Shown piece after piece: positions 9,116 through 17,524 of a stretch of DNA of 64,000 nt. Source of the stretch: Kitasatospora mediocidica KCTC 9733 (GTDB lineage: Bacteria > Actinomycetota > Actinomycetes > Streptomycetales > Streptomycetaceae); contig NZ_JQLN01000006.1 of the NCBI RefSeq assembly GCF_000744225.1, forward strand, positions 372,001 through 436,000. Reading direction: 5' to 3'. The first letter of the stretch is position 1. Every line of letters begins with the position of its first letter. The position numbers and the translations under genes were made by a program. The notes beneath the pieces are model-generated. The model searched no databases. It saw only the letters and a program-made list of their open reading frames with translations, and had not been told where the DNA came from.

Positions 9116-9145
9116 CCCCAACCACCCGAGCACAACGCCGACAAA

Positions 9146-9186
9146 CGCCACACCCGCCGACGGGTCGCCACACCCGTCGACGGGTG
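9146..9186. terminator. tandem 20-bp repeat with hairpin between convergent genes
   Basis: Two direct copies of CGCCACACCCGYCGACGGGT lie head to tail (9146-9165 and 9166-9185). The second copy contains the perfect 16-bp palindrome CACCCGTCGACGGGTG at 9171-9186. It sits between the convergent MFS and VOC genes, where a bidirectional terminator without a U-tract is expected in Streptomyces. Confidence 0.55.
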
Positions 9187-9213
9187 ACCCGTCACCGACG
9201 TTCCTCGTCGCGG

Positions 9214-9567
9214 TTACTGCGAGCGCCGGCCGAGAATGCAGAACTCGTTGCCCTCGGGGTCGGCCAGGACGACCCAGGACTGCTCACCCTGTCCGATGTC
9301 GACACGCTGTGCGCCGTGAGCCACCAGGCGAGCCACCTCGGCCTCCTGGTCCTCCGGCCTGAAGTCGAGGTGCAGTCGGCTCTTCGCCGTCTTGGGCTCG
9401 TCAACCCGGACGAAGTCCAAGCCCGGCAGGCGATCCGGCGCCGGGCGGATCTCGAACTCGTCATCAGAGGAGTAGACCACCACCCATCCAAGGGCCTCGG
9501 CCCACCACTGCCCCAGGGCCGCCGGGTCTACCGAGTGGACGATTACCTGTTCCCATTCCAAGGTCAT
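9214..9567 (-). CDS. VOC-family (glyoxalase/bleomycin-resistance fold) protein
   Basis: 117 residues with the beta-alpha-beta-beta-beta layout of the vicinal oxygen chelate fold. Seen are WWAEALGW near the N terminus, LHLDF in the middle and the C-terminal VVLADPEGNEFCIL, which is the standard metal-site ending. Members bind drugs or catalyse small isomerisations; the specific role cannot be told. It is convergent with the cluster exporter, so cluster membership is doubtful. Confidence 0.85.
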   Translation of the reverse strand: MTLEWEQVIVHSVDPAALGQWWAEALGWVVVYSSDDEFEIRPAPDRLPGLDFVRVDEPKTAKSRLHLDFRPEDQEAEVARLVAHGAQRVDIGQGEQSWVVLADPEGNEFCILGRRSQ

Positions 9568-9636
9568 CCGGCGAGCGTATACCGGCCGTGGCTTCGAGAA
9601 GAAGGCAATTCTGGCACTCTTTCGGGGTGCGCCAGA

Positions 9637-10476
9637 TCAGCGGAACGCGGCGATGTTGCGGGCGGCCCAGTCGGCGAACGGGCGCGGGGCGCGGCCGAGG
9701 ACCCGCCGGACGTCCGGGCTGACGCGCAGTTCGGCCGGGTTCGGGGAACCGAGGATGGTCAGGGTGTCCTCGGCGAGCTCGGCCGGCATGCTCCGGGCCA
9801 TGGCGGCCTTGGCCTCGTCGCGGGTGAGGTCGTGGAAACGTACCGGCGAGCCCAGCGCGGCGGCGATGGCCTCCGCCTGCCCGCGCGGCGTGATCACCTC
9901 CGGGCCGGTCAGCTCGTACACACCGCCGGTGTGCCGGTCGTCCAGCAGGCAGGCCGCCGCGACCTCCGCGATGTCCGCCGGATCGATGATCGGCACCCCG
10001 ACGTCGCCGAAGGGAGCGGCGACGACCCGCTGCGTGCGGATGGACTCGGCCCACCACAGGGCGTTGGAGGCGAAGCCGCCCGGCCGCAGGATCGCCCACT
10101 CCAGGCCGGACTCCCGCAGCACGTCCTCCAGCGCGCGCATCGCGATCCGCGTCTCGCCGAAGGGCCTGGTCGCCACGCCCTGCGTGGAGAGCAGGACGAC
10201 CCGGCGGACCCCGCCGGCGCGAGCCGCGCCGATGATGTCGGCCGGGCTGGCTCCTGCGGCGTGCAGGTCGCCGGACAGCAGCAGGAACAGCGCTTTCGCT
10301 CCGGCCAGCGCGGGCTCGAGTCCGGCCGGTTCGGCCAGGTCGGCCGTGACGTGCCGGACGCCGTCCGGCACTGCCGCCGCGTGCCGCGACACCGCCGTCA
10401 CCTGCTCGCCCGCCTCGGCCAACGCCCGCGTCAACGGCCGGCCCACATTCCCGGTAGCCCCGGTCACCACGATCAT
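9637..10476 (-). CDS. NmrA-like NAD(P)-binding SDR protein
   Basis: 279 residues of an atypical short-chain dehydrogenase, starting MIVVTGATGNVGRPL with the GxxGxxG nucleotide-binding motif at residues 6-12. The LLLSGD and RRVVLLST segments match the NmrA/quinone-oxidoreductase-like subgroup (QOR2 style), often redox sensors or reductases. It is divergently transcribed from an HxlR regulator with 91 bp between starts, a very common pairing in which the regulator controls the reductase. Confidence 0.85.
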   Translation of the reverse strand: MIVVTGATGNVGRPLTRALAEAGEQVTAVSRHAAAVPDGVRHVTADLAEPAGLEPALAGAKALFLLLSGDLHAAGASPADIIGAARAGGVRRVVLLSTQGVATRPFGETRIAMRALEDVLRESGLEWAILRPGGFASNALWWAESIRTQRVVAAPFGDVGVPIIDPADIAEVAAACLLDDRHTGGVYELTGPEVITPRGQAEAIAAALGSPVRFHDLTRDEAKAAMARSMPAELAEDTLTILGSPNPAELRVSPDVRRVLGRAPRPFADWAARNIAAFR

Positions 10477-10536
10477 GTACAGCTCCTCGTCCGGTGTCTT
10501 CTGTGGTCTTCACGGTAGGAGCCGGGCTAACTTCTG

Positions 10537-10559
10537 GTAAGGACATACTTTTAAGTAAG
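10537..10559. promoter_or_regulatory. probable HxlR operator
   Basis: An AT-rich island in otherwise GC-rich DNA between the divergent NmrA and HxlR genes. It holds the inverted repeat TACTT-TT-AAGTA (10546-10557) overlapped by two direct GTAAG copies at 10537 and 10555. HxlR proteins bind short inverted repeats in such intergenic spaces. Confidence 0.5.
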
Positions 10560-10567
10560 CTCAGCAC

Positions 10568-10939
10568 GTGACGGGAAGCGCGCAGCACACACGGGCCAAG
10601 GCGGGGGAGCGGTATGAGGTGTTTCACACCGACTGCCCCGCACGTGACGTCGTCGACCACGTGACCAGCAGGTGGGGCGTCTGGGTGTTGATCTCCTTGC
10701 GGAGCAACGACCTCCGGTTCTACGAGCTGCGCGAGAGCATCCAGGGCGTCAGCGAGAAGATGCTCGCCCAGACCCTGCGCGGGCTGGTCCAGGACGGCCT
10801 GGTCTGGCGGGAGGTCGAGCCGACGACGCCGCCTCAGGTCACCTATGGGCTGACCGAGTTCGGCCGGGAGGTCGGCGAATCGCTGACGGAGCTGTTCGAC
10901 CGGATTACGCGGCGGCTCTCGCCGCTCGACGCGCACTAG
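10568..10939 (+). CDS. HxlR-family winged-helix transcriptional regulator
   Basis: 123 residues with the family signature: an early cysteine in HTDCPARDVVDHV, then WGVWVLISLRSNDLRFYELRESI, the winged helix with VSEKMLAQTLRGLVQDGLV and the C-terminal TYGLTEFG. The conserved cysteine (about residue 23) is often redox or electrophile sensing. It starts with GTG at 10568. Regulation of the divergent NmrA-like reductase is inferred from the arrangement. Confidence 0.9.
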   Translation: MTGSAQHTRAKAGERYEVFHTDCPARDVVDHVTSRWGVWVLISLRSNDLRFYELRESIQGVSEKMLAQTLRGLVQDGLVWREVEPTTPPQVTYGLTEFGREVGESLTELFDRITRRLSPLDAH

Positions 10940-11213
10940 CATCGAAGGGCCGACCACGACACTGCGCGGCCGCCGGCATTCGTCGAATCGGCCCTGACAT
11001 ACCGTCAGGCGAGTGAAGTATTCCCGGACACGGCCAGGACGCCGCAGAGGCTTGTCCGCGCGCGAAATAGTCTCCGGGAAACGGCTCAGCATCTAGCCGG
11101 TCCCCTCCTCGAACCATCGCGAACTCCTGCGTGCCCTCGCGATCCCTCGTGAACCACGCCCCGATGCGGCATTCTCCCGGCCGGTCGGAAAGCTCGAACC
11201 GAAAGGGCTTTGC

Positions 11214-13259
11214 ATGCGTATCAACAGCTCACGCAGACGAGGGGGAGTAGCGCTGGCGGCGGTGCTGCCGCTGCTCGCCGCGGTCTCGGCCGGGACGGCG
11301 GCGCACGCTGCCGCGCCCGCGCCGCGACAGGGCCGGGCCATCGTCGCGGGCACCAAGCCCGGCTGGGCGCAGCCGTCCACCGACGCGGGCGCGGCCGCCG
11401 GGGCGGCCCCGGTCACCGCGCGGGTGTACCTGGCCGGGCGCGACCAGGCGGGGCTGGAGGCGCTGGCGCGCCAGGTCTCCGACCCGAAGTCGAGTTCGTA
11501 CGGCCACTACCTGACGGCGCAGCAGCTGGCCGACCGCTTCGGCCCCACCGACGAGCAGACCGCGCGGGTCCGGTCCTGGCTCACCTCGGCGGGCATGCAG
11601 GTCACCGCCGCCAACGCGCACTACCTCACCGTCCAGGGCGACGTGGAGACCGCGGAGCGTGCCTTCGGCACCGAGCTGCGCACCTACCACCGCGACGGCC
11701 GCACCTACCGCGCGCCGGCCTCCGAGGTCACCGTCCCGGCCGAGCTGGCCGGTGACGTACTGAGCGTCAGCGGCCTGAGTACCGCGCCCAGCCGCGTACA
11801 CCCGGGCAAGGCCCGCACCGCCGACGCTCCGCCCGCGGGCAAGTCGGCGCCGCGTGACACGCTGCCCGGTCCGGGCGCGGCGTTCGTCAACTCGCCGCCG
11901 TTCTCGACGTTCTACGGCTCCAACCCGGCGACCGGCACCCCGCAGGCGTACGGCGCCACCCAGCCCTACGTGCTCCAGGGCTACAACGGCAGCCAGTTGC
12001 GCAGTGCGTACGGCGCGACCGAGAGCGGTCTGACGGGCAAGGGTGTGAAGGTCGCGATCGTCGACGCCTACGACTCGCCGACGCTGGGCGACGACGTCGC
12101 CCAGTACGCCGCGGCGCACGGCGACGCGCCGTACGGCAAGAACCAACTGCTGCGCTACGACCCGGCGGTGTGGACCCACACCACGGCCGACACGAGCGTC
12201 GACCCGAACGCCTGCGACGCGAGCGGCTGGTACGGCGAGCAGACGCTGGACGTCGAGGCGCTGCACGCGATGGCGCCCGAGGCCGACATCAGCTACGTCG
12301 GCGCCGCCTCCTGCGGTGACCCCGACCTGCTCGACGCGCTGGACCGGGTGGTCGACCAGCACCTCGCCGACATCGTCTCCAACTCCTACGGTGAGGCCGA
12401 GAACGCCAGCGACCCCGCGCTCGACCAGGTCTACCGGCGGATCTTCGTGCGCGGGGCGGTGGAGGGCATCGGCTTCTACTTCTCCAGCGGCGACGACGGC
12501 GACGAGGTGGCCAAGACCGGCACCAAGCAGAGCGACGTGCCGGCCTCGATGCCGTGGGTGACCGCGGTCGGCGGTACCTCGCTGGGCCTGGACTCCTCGG
12601 ACACCTACCGCTTCGAGACCGGCTGGGGCACCCAGAAGGCGCTGCTGTCGGCGGACGGCGCCGGCTGGACGAACTTCCCCGGCACCTTCAGCGGCGGCGC
12701 GGGCGGCGGTACCAGCTCGCGCTTCGACGCGCCGTACTACCAGAACGGCATCGTGCCCGACGCGCTGGTGACGGCCAACGGCGGCCACAACCGCGTGGTG
12801 CCGGACATCGCCGCGGTCGCCGACCCCAACACCGGCTTCCTGGTCGGCCAGACCCAGGCGTTCCCGGACGGGAGCGCCAAGTACAGCGAGTACCGCGTCG
12901 GCGGCACCAGCCTGGCCTGCCCGGTGATGGCCGGCCTCCAGGCCCTCGCCCAGCAGGCCAAGGGCGCGCCGCTCGGCTTCGCCAACCCGGCGATCTACGA
13001 CCGCTTCGGCAGCGGCGCCTACCACGACGTGACCGACCACCCGTTCGGTCCCGGCTCCGAACTGGCCGAGGTGCGCGTCGACTTCACCAACAGCGTGGAC
13101 GCCAGTGCCGGTACGGTGACCTCGCTGCGGACGCTCGGCAAGGACTCCTCGCTGTCGGCCGTCGCGGGCTACGACGACGTCACCGGCGTGGGCAGCCCCA
13201 CCGCCGACTACCTGCGCTCGTACTGCCCGCCGGAGGACCACGACCACGACGGGTCGTAG
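11214..13259 (+). CDS. secreted S53 (sedolisin/kumamolisin) serine peptidase
   Basis: 681 residues. It begins with a basic stretch and hydrophobic signal peptide ending near AHAAAP, followed by a pro-kumamolisin activation domain (about 65-205) with the typical SYGHYLTAQQLADRFGPT. The catalytic domain shows the Glu-Asp pair in YGEQTLDVEAL (about 342 and 346), a candidate acidic oxyanion residue before SNSYGE, and the nucleophile in GGTSLACPVMAG (about 566). The enzyme is an acid endopeptidase that removes its own propeptide. GAAAGGG upstream supports the start. Confidence 0.92.
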   Translation: MRINSSRRRGGVALAAVLPLLAAVSAGTAAHAAAPAPRQGRAIVAGTKPGWAQPSTDAGAAAGAAPVTARVYLAGRDQAGLEALARQVSDPKSSSYGHYLTAQQLADRFGPTDEQTARVRSWLTSAGMQVTAANAHYLTVQGDVETAERAFGTELRTYHRDGRTYRAPASEVTVPAELAGDVLSVSGLSTAPSRVHPGKARTADAPPAGKSAPRDTLPGPGAAFVNSPPFSTFYGSNPATGTPQAYGATQPYVLQGYNGSQLRSAYGATESGLTGKGVKVAIVDAYDSPTLGDDVAQYAAAHGDAPYGKNQLLRYDPAVWTHTTADTSVDPNACDASGWYGEQTLDVEALHAMAPEADISYVGAASCGDPDLLDALDRVVDQHLADIVSNSYGEAENASDPALDQVYRRIFVRGAVEGIGFYFSSGDDGDEVAKTGTKQSDVPASMPWVTAVGGTSLGLDSSDTYRFETGWGTQKALLSADGAGWTNFPGTFSGGAGGGTSSRFDAPYYQNGIVPDALVTANGGHNRVVPDIAAVADPNTGFLVGQTQAFPDGSAKYSEYRVGGTSLACPVMAGLQALAQQAKGAPLGFANPAIYDRFGSGAYHDVTDHPFGPGSELAEVRVDFTNSVDASAGTVTSLRTLGKDSSLSAVAGYDDVTGVGSPTADYLRSYCPPEDHDHDGS

Positions 13260-13343
13260 TTCCCCCCCAGGACCGGGGCGGTCGCGCGGTGCTCTCGGCG
13301 CCGCGCGCCCGCCCCTCGGCGTGCAGCGGGCCTCGGGCCGGTC

Positions 13344-13772
13344 TCAGCTCTGTTGGGCGAGCTCCTCCAGCAGGGCGACCGCCTCGGCCGCGCGCTCGTA
13401 CGGGACGAAGAGGTGGTCGTGGTGGAAGCCCGCGACGACGTTACAGCTCAGCCCGGCCTCGGTCAGCCGCTGGGCGACCGCGGCCGTCAGCCCGACCGCC
13501 TCCAGCGCGGAGTGCACCCGCAGGGTGATCCACCCCGCGACGAAGTCGTACCGCAGCCCCGCGGCCTCGGCCTCCTCCAGCCGCACCACGAGCGTCAGCC
13601 CCTCCGGCTCGGCCACGCTCACCACCGGCACCACGCCGGCCGGGACGCTGCCCCCGCTGCCCTCGCCGCTGCCCTGGCCGCCGCTCTCGACGAAGCCGAA
13701 GACATACCGCCCGGGGTTCAGCTCGGGCCGCATCCCGCTCAGCAGCTTCCGCAGGTCCTTCTCACCACTCAT
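13344..13772 (-). CDS. ACT-domain protein
   Basis: 142 residues with two ACT-like repeats: LNPGRYVFGFV followed by a Gly/Ser-rich insertion (about 30-45), and WITLRVHSALEAVGLTAAVAQRLTEAGLSCNVVAGFHHDHLFVP in outline, of which the second is very characteristic of the small stand-alone ACT proteins found across bacteria. ACT domains bind amino acids or other small ligands. No enzyme partner is adjacent. It is convergent with the peptidase gene. Confidence 0.8.
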   Translation of the reverse strand: MSGEKDLRKLLSGMRPELNPGRYVFGFVESGGQGSGEGSGGSVPAGVVPVVSVAEPEGLTLVVRLEEAEAAGLRYDFVAGWITLRVHSALEAVGLTAAVAQRLTEAGLSCNVVAGFHHDHLFVPYERAAEAVALLEELAQQS

Positions 13773-13943
13773 TGCGCCACCCTAAGGCCGACCGGCACAT
13801 GGTGGGCGGCGCGGGCGGGCGCGGCCCAGGCGTGCGAGAGCGCTGAGGGCGAGAATGGTGGGTAGCAACCGACCGGGCGACTCGGCGACTCGTCGATCCC
13901 AGCCGGTCGGACCGTCCGGGGGGAGCAGGTGAGGTGAGTGCTG

Positions 13944-14192
13944 ATGCCGACTTTCATGGATGTCCATCGCCACATGACCGGTATCACGCCCGAGCAGCTC
14001 AGGGCCGCGCATCAGGAGGACCTCGACCTCGAGTCGGCCGAGAGCGTCCACTTCCAGCGTGCGTGGGCCGATCCGGTCTCCGGATCGGTGTTCTGCCTGT
14101 CCGAGGGCCCCTCCCGTGAGGCCGTGCAGCGCGTGCACGAGCAGGCGGGCCACCCGGCGGACGAGATCTACGAGGTCCCCATCGAGGTGTAG
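13944..14192 (+). CDS. small DUF4242 (SCO4226-like nickel-binding) protein
   Basis: About 82 residues, PTFMDVHRHMTGITPEQL at the start and a ferredoxin-like beta-alpha-beta pattern with HEQAGHPADEIYEV near the end. This is the SCO4226/DUF4242 family, for which a Streptomyces member binds nickel through histidines near the N terminus (HRH here). ATG 13944 follows GGTGAG; a GTG at 13938 is possible. Confidence 0.8.
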   Translation: MPTFMDVHRHMTGITPEQLRAAHQEDLDLESAESVHFQRAWADPVSGSVFCLSEGPSREAVQRVHEQAGHPADEIYEVPIEV

Positions 14193-14263
14193 CCGACGCC
14201 CGGCTGTCGACGCCCGGCTTCCCCTGCCGCGCCACCGGAGGGGAAGCCCAGCCGCCGGGTGGC

Positions 14264-14695
14264 TCACTGCTCGCCGAAGACCATCCATTTCTCCGGCTTC
14301 GCCATCGGCGCGTAGCCCACCCTGGCGTAGACCTCGTGGGCGTCCGCGGTGGCGAGGAGGACGCGGCGCAGTCCGTAGGGGGTGAGGTGGTCGCGGACGG
14401 TGGCGACCAGGGCGGTGCCCAGGCCCTTGCCGCGGGCGGCGGGGGCGATGTACACGTCGCAGAGCCAGGCGAAGGTGGCCCGGTCGGTGACGACGCGGGC
14501 GTAGCCGAGCTGGGCTCCGGACGCGCTGTCGTAGAGGCCGAAGTTGAGCGAGCCCGCGATGGCGGCGTCCTGCTTCTCACGGGCGCGGCCCAGCGCCCAG
14601 TAGGCGTCCTCGGAGAGCCAGCGGTGGATCAGCGCGACGTCCAGGCGCTCGGCGTCGGTGGAGATCTCGTAGCCGTCCGGCAGGTTGGTTTCCAT
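14264..14695 (-). CDS. GNAT-family N-acetyltransferase
   Basis: About 143 residues. The acetyl-CoA binding motif is seen in VYIAPAARGKGLGTALVATV (the R/QxxGxG/A loop as RGKGLG), and VYARVGYAPM is the usual C-terminal motif B. The RWLSEDAYWALGR stretch matches the single-domain YjgM/AAC-like GNATs. A TTG at 14707 would add four residues. Substrate unknown. Confidence 0.85.
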   Translation of the reverse strand: METNLPDGYEISTDAERLDVALIHRWLSEDAYWALGRAREKQDAAIAGSLNFGLYDSASGAQLGYARVVTDRATFAWLCDVYIAPAARGKGLGTALVATVRDHLTPYGLRRVLLATADAHEVYARVGYAPMAKPEKWMVFGEQ

Positions 14696-14744
14696 CCCTT
14701 GATCCAAGCAGGGCCGCTCGCCCGCGGGCCAGTGAAATTTCGGA

Positions 14745-16064
14745 TCACCTGGCCGAGCTGGGTTCGGAGGCGTCGGGGGCGTCGGGCTCGGCGGGGTGGA
14801 TCCGGTGCAGGCCCTTGCGGTCGTAGTAGCGGGTCATCGCGAAGCCGAAGACCAGGGCGGCGGCCAGGCCGACGGCCATCATGGTCCAGGCGCGGGCCAG
14901 GCCGGCGTCGGCGCGGGCGTCGAAGTAGAGGATCGAGCGGACGCCGTCGGTGAGTTGGCGCATCGGCTCGAACTCGGCCAGCACCCGGTAGAAGCCGGGC
15001 AGCGCCGCCAGCGGGACGGTCGCGCCGGAGGAGGGCAGGGCGAGGGCGATGAAGACGAACATCGCGATCAGCTGCCCGATGCCGCCGAACGCGGCGAGCA
15101 GGGCCTGCGCGCCCAGACCCACGGTGGCGGTGGCGCAGAACGAGAAGACCCAGAGCAGCGGCAGGTGCGAGGCGTCCATGCCCAGGATGGCGACGGTGGC
15201 CAGCATGATCAGACTGGACGTCAGCGCGGAGAGCCCGACGGACAGCGTGCCGGTGACGACGAGGGTCTGGGTGCGGCTGATCGGCACGGTGGGGCGCTGG
15301 GTGCGCAGCGGGCCCAGCTCGCTGGCCGCGTAGCCGAGGGCGACGTCGACGCTGTTGGCGATCACGGTGGCGCCCAGGAAGCCGGCCAGGACCAGCAGCA
15401 GCGTGTAGTAGAAGGCGGTCAGCCCCAACCCGCTGTGCGTGCCGATGGGGTGGCCGACGGCGGTGAGGACGGTGACCGGGTCGGCCAGCAGCAGCCGTTC
15501 GGCGCTGCTGGCCTGCGGGACGCCGCGTTGCGCGGTGAGGCTTGCGCCGAGTTGGGTGGAGGCGGTGTGCGCGGCCTGCAGGGCGATGCCGGAGGCCAGC
15601 GAGGAGGCCAGGCTGCCGGCGCCGGGGTTGGTGAGCACGGTGATGGTGGGCTGCGCGGGGGCGGTCGGTGCGGGGGCGCCGAGCGCGCCGACGGCCGCCG
15701 TGAAGCCGCTGTCGACCTCCAGGACGGCGTACAGCTTGGCCGAGGCGAGCTGGTCCATCGCGCCCTGCTGGTCCAACGGCCGCCAGCCGACCTGGTGCTG
15801 GGGATCGGGGGCGTTGGCGATGCCGGCGGTGATCTGTGCGCCGAGGTTGAGGGGCTGCCCGTTCACCACCGCGCCCTGGTCGGCGTTGACCAGGCCGATC
15901 GGCAGCCGGTGCAGATTGCCGCGCGGGTCGACGATGCCGCCGACGTAGAGCAGCGACAGCAGGAGCGTCACGAGTCCGATCAGGACCGCGGGGAAGATCC
16001 AGATCATCGGGGACCGCAGCACCCGCGCTGCGGTCGTCCGGCCCACCAACGGCTGTGCGGGCAA
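14745..16064 (-). CDS. YhgE/Pip-like (DUF3533) multi-pass membrane protein
   Basis: 439 residues with one N-terminal membrane segment (about 19-42), a large extracytoplasmic domain beginning LPIGLVNADQGAVVNGQPLNL, and five or six C-terminal membrane segments. This layout, and the 'VNxDxG' segment, are typical of the YhgE/Pip and SNG1-like proteins related to ABC-2 permeases. No ATPase is adjacent. It may help export lipids or drugs; the function is not settled for the family. It ends 37 bp before the next gene upstream on the same strand. Confidence 0.75.
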   Translation of the reverse strand: MPAQPLVGRTTAARVLRSPMIWIFPAVLIGLVTLLLSLLYVGGIVDPRGNLHRLPIGLVNADQGAVVNGQPLNLGAQITAGIANAPDPQHQVGWRPLDQQGAMDQLASAKLYAVLEVDSGFTAAVGALGAPAPTAPAQPTITVLTNPGAGSLASSLASGIALQAAHTASTQLGASLTAQRGVPQASSAERLLLADPVTVLTAVGHPIGTHSGLGLTAFYYTLLLVLAGFLGATVIANSVDVALGYAASELGPLRTQRPTVPISRTQTLVVTGTLSVGLSALTSSLIMLATVAILGMDASHLPLLWVFSFCATATVGLGAQALLAAFGGIGQLIAMFVFIALALPSSGATVPLAALPGFYRVLAEFEPMRQLTDGVRSILYFDARADAGLARAWTMMAVGLAAALVFGFAMTRYYDRKGLHRIHPAEPDAPDASEPSSAR

Positions 16065-16101
16065 GGGGTCCAGCTCCTCTCGTCGGACTCCCGGCGGGCG
16101 G

Positions 16102-17484
16102 TCAGCCCGTGGGGTTGTGCCAGGTGTCGCCGGCCGGCAGCAGCGCGTCGGCGTCGGCCGGGCCCCAACTGCCCCTGGCGTAGGGGTGGACGGGCGTGGC
16201 GTCGCCGAGCACCGGGTCGACGACCTGCCAGGCGGCCTCCACGGTGTCCTGCCGGGCGAAGAGCCAGCGGTCGCCGTCCAGCGCGGCGCCGATCAGCCGG
16301 TCGTAGGGGCGCATGTCGGAGCCGGGCTGCTGGGTGAAGCTGAGCTCCTCGGCCTGCGGCTCCCAGCCGGCGCCGGGCTTCTTGCCCGCCAGGGTCAGGC
16401 TCACCCGGCTCTCCGGCCAGATCCGGAAGCGCATGGTGTTGCTCACCGGCACCGGTCCGGGCCCGCGTCCGAAGACGTCGTGCGGCACCTTGCGGAACTT
16501 CACGCTGATCTCGGTGGCGGTGACCGGCAGGCACTTGCCGGCCCGGATGACGATCGGCACGTCCGCCCAGCGCCAGGAGTCGGCGGCGAGCCGGACGGCC
16601 ACGTACGTCTCCACGGTCGAGCGCGGATCGACGCCGGCGACCTCGCGGTAACCCTCGTACTGGCCGCGCACGGTGTCCTTGGTGCCGAGCGGGCGCAGCG
16701 AGGCGACCACCCGCATCTTCTCGTCCCGCCAGGAGGCCAGGCCCTGCCCGGACGGCGGGTCGGCCAGCACGGTCGCCAGCACCTGGAGCATGTGGTTCTG
16801 CACGACGTCGCGGATGGCGCCGGTGCGGTCGTAGAAGCGGCCTCGGTCCGAGACGTCGAAGGCCTCGGCCATGGTGATCTGGATGCTCTCGACATGGGTG
16901 CGGTTGAGCAGCGGCTCGATCATCGAGTTGGCGAACCGCGCGAACAGCACGTTCTCCACCGGGTCCAGGCCGAGCCAGTGGTCGACCCGGTAGACCGCGT
17001 CCTCGGGGAAGTAGGCGTGGATGGTCGCGTCGAGCGCGCGGGCGCTGTCCAGGTCGGCGCCGAACGGCTTCTCCACCATCACCCGGGCGTTCTCGGCCCG
17101 GCCGACGCCGGCGATGCCCTTGGCCACCCGGGCGAACAGCGCGGGCGGGACCTCCAGGTAGAAGAGCAGCCGCGAGGCGCCGCCGATCGCGTCGGACATC
17201 GCCGCGTAGGTGGCGTCGTCGTCGAGGTCACCGTCGACGTAGCGCAGCAGCGCCAGCATCCGGCGGGCGTCCGCCGCGTCCGGGTCCATGCCGGCCAGCC
17301 GCAGCGAGTCGGCGGCGTAGGCGCGGAACTGGTCCAGCCCCCAGCCGCTCTTGGCGACGCCGACCACCGGTACGTCCAGTGCACCGCGCGCGACCAGCCC
17401 GACCAGGGCGGGGAAGGTCTCCAGCTTGGCGAGGTCGCCGGTGGCGCCGAAGATGACCAGCGCGTCCACGCGGTCCGTGGGCAT
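16102..17484 (-). CDS. zwf: glucose-6-phosphate dehydrogenase-like protein
   Basis: 460 residues with the Zwf fold: nucleotide motif FGATGDLAK (12-20), VEKPFGADL (137-145) and YDRTGAIRDVVQNHMLQVL. The family catalyses glucose-6-phosphate to 6-phosphoglucono-lactone with NADP. The substrate signature, normally RIDHYLGKE, reads RVDHWLGLD (166-174), so the phosphate-binding lysine and the following glutamate are Leu and Asp. That marks a divergent paralogue with possibly different substrate. It is the last gene of a GH15-cyclase-GMC-Zwf operon, with 40 bp to the GMC gene. Confidence 0.85.
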   Translation of the reverse strand: MPTDRVDALVIFGATGDLAKLETFPALVGLVARGALDVPVVGVAKSGWGLDQFRAYAADSLRLAGMDPDAADARRMLALLRYVDGDLDDDATYAAMSDAIGGASRLLFYLEVPPALFARVAKGIAGVGRAENARVMVEKPFGADLDSARALDATIHAYFPEDAVYRVDHWLGLDPVENVLFARFANSMIEPLLNRTHVESIQITMAEAFDVSDRGRFYDRTGAIRDVVQNHMLQVLATVLADPPSGQGLASWRDEKMRVVASLRPLGTKDTVRGQYEGYREVAGVDPRSTVETYVAVRLAADSWRWADVPIVIRAGKCLPVTATEISVKFRKVPHDVFGRGPGPVPVSNTMRFRIWPESRVSLTLAGKKPGAGWEPQAEELSFTQQPGSDMRPYDRLIGAALDGDRWLFARQDTVEAAWQVVDPVLGDATPVHPYARGSWGPADADALLPAGDTWHNPTG

Positions 17485-17524
17485 CGGTGTGCTCCTAAGG
17501 TCTCTGAGGTGGAGTGGCGCCCGG

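Noticed and set aside
7823..9151. Long antisense frame rich in Gly/Glu/Asp opposite the MFS gene
   Set aside because: It exists because the MFS codons end in C; the plus-strand frame encodes clear membrane segments and the antisense product is low-complexity.
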